A stretch of DNA of 64,000 nucleotides. Origin: Persicaria tinctoria (taxonomy: Eukaryota; Streptophyta; Magnoliopsida; Caryophyllales; Polygonaceae). The DNA lies in the NCBI GenBank assembly GCA_037127255.1, contig JBANSL010000017.1, positions 69,564,857 to 69,628,856 of the forward strand. Direction: 5' to 3'. Below, one piece after another: positions 58,508-64,000 of this stretch. Under the pieces are notes generated by a model, which had not been told where the DNA came from, did no database searches, and saw only the letters and a list, made by a program, of their open reading frames with translations. Position 1 is the stretch's first letter, and every line of letters begins with the position of its first letter. Made by a program: the position numbers and the translations under genes.

Positions 58508-59667
58508 TTTTTTTGGATACAAGGAAAGATTTAGAACTAAGTTAGAACAAGAGAAACTAGCTTAACCTTGAGCGTCCTTTCGAACGAGAATCTGAAGTCC
58601 TAGATCATCACGCCAGTCCACGTTGACAGGGCGATGCGCAATCCGATCTACTACAACATTTGCTTCCCTGAAAATATGACGTATAGATATAGATTGAAAA
58701 GACATTATAATAGAAAGAGAGTCAGCTACCATGATAAGATCAATATTCCAGGGGCAGTCCCAGTCCACGAGAATAGTGTTGATGACAATCAAGTTGTCCT
58801 CTTCGACAAGGAGATTGGTAATCCCCAATTCTTTAGCATTTAAAACACCATTTCGAAGTCCAAGAGCTTTTGCAAAAACAACAGACGTGTTGTCACAAGT
58901 ACCACCACCAATCGATAGCACAAGCCCGACCTGGTCCCTGATGACGAAATCGTATGAAGCAACACCAGATGCACGCACCAACCCGTCGAAGTTCAATTTA
59001 CAGAACATGGTCGGGGGTTTAACCCATTTTGCCAACCTTCGTGTATTAGCAATAGATGATTGTTTAATATAGGTTTCGAACTTCTGCAGTCTCGTAGCCA
59101 CTGGTGTAAAGGAGTCGGACTCCATACAGAGACGTTGGTGTAAAGGAGTCGGACTCCATACAGAGACGTTTGGAGAGGCTCCAAGATTGTACGGATGCAA
59201 ATAGAAAGACTTTCATCGAGGCGAACGGATTTGTAGGAATACTGTTGAAACATAATTGATTTCTATAAAACCATACTGTCCACCAACAGAGGGATAAATC
59301 AGCCATACCCGACATCCCTAGAGAGTCTTTACTCTTTAATGCATGTAAGCGCAGTACCTGATTCCGGCCTCCAAAAAGAAAATTAGTAGGCAGTATGATG
59401 GAGGAGTTGTAGTGATTCACCAAACACTTAATCGTACTACATTCGAGCAGAATATAATTGGTAGATTCCATGTGATAATCGCATAAAACACAATTCATAG
59501 GGACACCGATACGTGAACGTTGCAATCTTTCTTTAGTTAACAAGTAGGATTTGAATCCACATGACCATGACTCCCATTGATGCCATTCCTTCTCATTCTT
59601 GCACAAAGAAATAAGATCAATCTGGCAAGTTTTTCTACCAATTTCGATGTTATATCTAGTCCACATG
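58508..59667 (-). mobile_element. LINE 3' fragment (zf-RVT and RNase H), decayed
   Basis: On the minus strand a zf-RVT segment (LLTKERLQRSRIGVPMNCVL then CDYHMESTNYILLEC) is followed by an RNase H domain (MFCKLNFDGLVRASG, FVIRDQVGLVL, LLVEEDNLIVI, ANVVVDRIAHR) ending VRKDAQG and stop, then a T-run on the plus strand that is the poly(A) tail. The two domains are in different frames, and a 36-bp direct repeat near 59100-59165 disturbs the middle, so it is inactive. A 19-bp repeat TAGTTAACAAGTAGGATTT lies at 58489-58507 and 59534-59552. Confidence 0.82.
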
Positions 59668-60028
59668 CTTTCAAAAAACTAAAAACTCTATAAAATATTA
59701 ATTTTACTAATTAATTTCTTATTTATTTGTATCAAGTATAAATTTTTTTAGAAATTAATAAAAACAGATTATCGAATTTTGACCTTTAAAGCGTGTTGAA
59801 AAGTCACACATCATATGATTTAGCTTAGAGAAAGTATTATATAAGTATCTAGCGAAATGAAGTGTTAAAGTCCAAAGGATATATTAATCAAAAACAAAAT
59901 CTAAAGGATAAAATTGTGAACTTTCGTCCTCAGAGAGAGAGTAACTTTTGCAAATTTTCGAAAACAGGAGTTGGTAATTGCAATTTCGACTATTTTGTGC
60001 CAACTCATAAAATAAGGGGAAAACAAAC
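59668..60028. other. Intergenic
   Basis: AT-rich with no recognisable gene. Confidence 0.45.
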
Positions 60029-60920
60029 GGGTAAAATCCACATATGGTCCCTGAACTTTGGTCAAATGTTCAAACGGGTTCCTAAACTTTATTTTTGTTC
60101 ATTGAAGTCCCTGAACTTTGATACTTGTACATATTTGGTCCATCTGTTAGTAAATTTGTTAAATATGTATTAAGTAATGATATGTAATCAATGTATTTTT
60201 GTATTAATTACACGAGTTAGGTTATATAATTGTAATTGTCTGGTATTTGTTTTACTAAAGTAAAAAATTAAGATTTTTTCTTCTCAAAAGTCATCATATA
60301 TAATAGAGTTTTCTTAAAACAAAGCATATTTTAAAAAATATTTTTATCAAAAACACTTTCTATTTTTTTTTACCAAATGTTATAATTTTTCAATAATAGT
60401 TTATTTTAAAGTATTTTAATGACTAAAATTTCCTTATTTAATTAAAAACAGAGTTTATTTTGTTAACACAGATATAATTTATTTTTATAGTAAAAGTAGA
60501 GTTTTTTTTTTCCAACAAAACACATTTTAATTTTTTAATTAAATAAGAAATTTTCGGTCATTAAAATACTTTAAAATAAAATATCAACAGAAAATTATAC
60601 CATTTAGTTGGAAAATAGAAAGTTTTTTTTATTATAAAAAATATTTTATAAAAACATATATTTTTAATATAATATAATTTATTTACTTTAGTAAAACAAA
60701 TACCAAGCAATTACATATGTATAACCTAACTTATAACATTAATATACCAAAATATATTCATTCTATATCATTATTTAACACATATTTTACAAATTTACTA
60801 ACAGATGGACTAAATGTGTACAAAGTATCAAAGTTCAGGGACTTTAATGAACAAAGATAAAATTCAGGGACCCGTTTAAACATTTGATTAAAATTCAGGG
60901 ACTATAGGTTTATTTTACCC
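60029..60920. mobile_element. Long-TIR MITE (Mutator-like)
   Basis: The left end GGGTAAAATCCACATATGGT and the right end, read as complement GGGTAAAATAAACCTATAGT, open arms that stay complementary over several hundred bases (TCCCTGAACTTTG and CATCTGTTAGTAAATTTG recur inverted). Flanks GAAAACAAAC and GGAAAAAAAC match at 8 of 10 positions. Long arms and a 9-10-bp duplication fit a Mutator-derived MITE. It ends 250 bases before the RELCH-like start codon. Confidence 0.72.
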
Positions 60921-61169
60921 GGAAAAAAACTCGAAGCTGATTCGTTGGGTGGGACTGTGGCATTGTGGCGCGCGTATGTGAGGCACGTTGAAGCGGAGAC
61001 CTGTTCCGTTCACGACACTTTCCCCCGTAAAACTGCAAAGGGGCTTTCCGTTCCCCGTCACATTCCAAACCCTCACTCAAATTCTCCGATCGTCTGGACC
61101 TCTGCAAATGATGGATTCCGTTTGATTCGATTCCTCCACGCAGAGATGCGGGAGCGAGTGGAGACAGGG

Positions 61170-63388
61170 ATGGACGTCGATCGGTCGTCTCTCTGCAATT
61201 GCGTCGTCAACTTCCTATTGGAGGAGAACTACTTCTTGACCGCCTTCGAGCTCCTCCACGAGCTGCTCGACGATGGAAGGCACTCTCAGGCCATCAGGCT
61301 TCAGCACTTCTTCTCCGATCCCTTCCAGTTCCCTCCCGATCAGATCTCTCGTTTCAATTCCCTCAAAGGTTTGATCAATCGATTTCATTGTTTAAGAAAT
61401 GGGAACTAGGTTTATCTATAGTGATCGCCATCTGCATTGTGCGATTTCGCACGATCAGTGGTGTCGTGACCGTGATCACTAGTTAAGTGAATCGGTAGAA
61501 GTTCAGCTATTGATTGCTCATTCGTTTAATAGATGTTGAATTAATTTCCATGTATGCATCAATTTCATGAAAATAAAGCTATACAACCCAACGAAAATTT
61601 TGCAGTCGACTACTAATAAGGTTTGACTTGTAGAGTCTAGTTAACCATTCCTTGTGTTTTTGAGTCATTGGTGATAAAATTCAATCTTTGGTGCTTTCTC
61701 CTGACAGTTATATTTGGACTGTGCCTGTAATCTGGTTTAGCATTTAGTGATATTTTGTTTTGACTTGACCAGTTGCTGATCCTCAGACTTTATTTGAAGA
61801 GAAAGAGATCCTACAGGAAAGATTAGCTATCAGTGAATATGAACTTCGCCTTGCTCATGAAGATGTATCAAAATTGAAGGCTGAATTGCAGAAATTTGAA
61901 CTCTCTTTGGTTGGAATTAATGGTACGTTTGAAGATATTCGAGGTTGACAATAGTTTTTTTATCTGATTTGCATTGTGGCTTTACATATTTTAAGTTTGA
62001 TTCTTGATACATATGAAGTGCACATCAAAAGTAATAAAGACCAACCTAAAGTCATTAAACAGCCAAGCTTGATTGAGATTATGTGGCTGTTTTCACCAAA
62101 GCAAAAAAGTCAAGATGTCTAGAAACTACATGAACATCATTTTCTTAATACACTTTGCTCCGTGTGATTTTCCATAATGAATGATTGCGCAATGGGAACT
62201 GTCAAAAGTTACATGGCAGGTAAAACAAATTATCTGCATTACAGAAGTCACTGTCCTGTTTGCTTATTTCCTGGGTTGATTTGGCGCAATTGCGCAATGT
62301 GCTTAGAAGGTGCTAGTTTGTGCTGATTGAGCACTTATTTGTGCAGATGACATACTTGCAATGACTATAAACTATTGCACCAAACGAATTCGAAATTGAA
62401 TTTTCAAAAGATAAAAATAAAGATTTCTAGAATATACATGAAAATAGAAGGCATTTTAGTATGTTTGGCCTAAAGTGATTTTCCATGTGATAAAATGGGA
62501 AGACTTCAAGGCAGCTACAGGTGGGTGGTTATCACCTTTTCTGTCCTATTTGCTTGTTTGTAATGCTTTATGTGCACCTGAGTGAAAATAATTTCTCTCA
62601 GGCGAAGATGGAAATGTTTCATCAAATTACTTGGCTGATATAAAAATGAAAAAGAAGAACAACACCCTCTCCACTCTGGGTCCATTAAAGGACAATGAAA
62701 GGAAGGATCTCAACTGCGCTGTAAAAGAATATTTACTTTTGGCTGGGTATCGTCTTACAGCAATGACATTTTATGAAGAGGTATTTCATACTTCATCCTC
62801 TCTTCTCACACTTTTTTCATGAGTTGGGATATTTTTAAATTTGCTACTTGTAAGTGCATGCCTATTTTTACGGGACGTGTGAGTGCATACTAGAATTTAA
62901 GTATCAACTGAAATTTCAAGACATAGGCGTGATAATCGGTTTTCATATACTCTCTAAGCCTTTTCCTGTTGGTGCATACTGCAAACCTACAAATTGATGG
63001 CTCAATTAAAATTTCAATATGTAGTGGTGAAAGTTGAGTCCTTGTATTGTCCTACATCTTCCTTGCAGAAACCGGTTATCCCTTTATGGATAAAGATTTG
63101 GCTTGCACTAGATCATGCATATTACCTTTCCATTTATATGTATGAGAATCTAATAATACAACACTCTTTCAAGAATCAAGCAAATAGAAACTCTATAGGT
63201 CTTCAATACACTTGAGGTCATGCCTATCTTGCTTCATGATAATATTCACGCCAACCTTAGGGAATGCCTATATATTGCAGGTATCTGACCTAAACCTGGA
63301 GAATTGGCCAAACTCCCCTGCATCTGTGCCAGATGCCTTGCGTCATTATTATTATCAATACCTTTCTTCCACTGAAAATGCTGCTGAG
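61170..63388 (+). CDS. RELCH-like LisH/HEAT protein, 5' part (runs off window)
   Basis: Exons 61170-61368, 61773-61922, 62602-62780 and 63281-63388 join in frame with GT-AG borders. The start MDVDRSSLCNCVVNFLLEEN opens a LisH motif (residues about 5-38, then TAFELLHELLDDGR). Next come FFSDPFQFPPDQISRFNSLK, a coiled-coil segment from VADPQTLFEEKEIL, a second LisH-like segment (NCAVKEYLLLAGYRLTAMTF), and NLENWPNSPASVPDALRHYY. This order matches the plant homologue of RELCH/KIAA1468, a LisH-HEAT protein linked to endosomal sterol transport in animals. The HEAT repeats lie beyond the window. In-frame ATGs at 61146 and 60945 would lengthen it, but homologues begin at MDV. Confidence 0.9.
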
Positions 63389-64000
63389 GTATTCTTATAT
63401 TCTTGTGCTGTTTGCTATGTACTTGTTTCTACAAAATAAAATTTTCATCTGTTCTGTCCAATATTTAACACAACGTGAAGCTCTCTACCCTTTCCCTTCC
63501 ATTGGAAAAAGATTATTTGAATAAAAGCTGATGGGGCACAAGCATAGTGATCATTGTTGTGTACTTGTTCCTTATTAGGGGTTCCTTATTAATAAGGATA
63601 AGCTAAGAAGATAGTTGAACAATTTCCTATTTGATTCCTGGTTTAATCTATTCATACAAAACATTGAAGGCGGCATTTCCTGTATAGTTCAGACTGGATC
63701 AGATGAACTATAGATCTGTTACACCTAACCAAGATGACAAAAACCAAGGCCTGACACTAGGATTCCCTTCTGTCAGGCTTCTCGTAAAGTCTCTGGTGTA
63801 ACAGATTGATTAATCAATGTAACTTAAATAGCCTAAACTTCATTTTCATATGTGGATTTAGATGAGCAATTTTGTGCCTTTGTGAGGCACCTATTTCCCT
63901 ATATATCCATCACCTTGCAATATGTTACAGTAGTTTTGTGGTAACAAAGCTGATTCCTGTCCTAGTGTTCTAATTCTATCGAGAAAGTAAATCTCTTATG
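63389..64000 (+). other. Intron of the RELCH-like gene
   Basis: No further exon of this gene (the expected continuation after AAE is a Glu/Lys coiled coil) can be read before the window ends, so this is taken as a long intron. T-rich and AT-rich, without other features. Confidence 0.6.

Overview
This window is nuclear DNA from a flowering plant, most likely a eudicot. The evidence is GT-AG introns in genes of plant families (WEB/PMI-type coiled-coil protein, PB1-domain protein, RELCH-like LisH protein, threonine deaminase), two miR156/157-type hairpins, and AT-rich intergenic DNA full of plant transposons. I cannot name the species. No bacterial operon, CRISPR array or organelle gene cluster is present.

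Layout. The left edge holds the first 14 codons of an unidentified minus-strand gene. From 0.7 to 28.6 kb is a transposon field: SINEs, a 5'-truncated LINE whose remaining ORF is open, a bipartite inverted-repeat element, a tandem pair of MIR156/157 genes (6.75-7.48 kb), a 3.3-kb LTR remnant, a TRIM, three Helitrons stacked end to end, two Tourist-like MITEs beside a solo LTR, hAT MITEs, and a 2.9-kb solo LTR nested in a hAT element. A small unknown gene sits at 29.9 kb. A 4.7-kb CACTA element at 31.5-36.3 kb carries decayed exons of an importin-5 gene. Next come a small LTR retroelement with a duplicated primer-binding site, a two-exon gene for a cysteine-rich protein (minus strand, 38.9-39.9 kb), and two close hAT MITE relatives flanking a Stowaway MITE.

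The stretch 44-51 kb is built from gene debris: a threonine deaminase pseudogene, the first exons of a TMEM258/OST-subunit-like gene, a 3-kb palindrome made of two inverted copies of a divergent proteasome beta-like sequence, and a truncated copy of the cysteine-rich gene. The right end is the gene-rich part: a PB1-domain protein (52.0-54.3 kb, plus), a WEB/PMI-like chloroplast-movement-type protein (55.3-57.3 kb, minus), a LINE fragment, a long-TIR MITE, and the 5' part of a RELCH-like gene that runs off the window.

The genes do not form a pathway. The functionally most notable item is the duplicated miR156/157 locus, whose family silences SPL transcription factors. Many transposon calls are anchored by exact or near-exact target-site duplications visible at both ends, and these boundaries are the most reliable ones.
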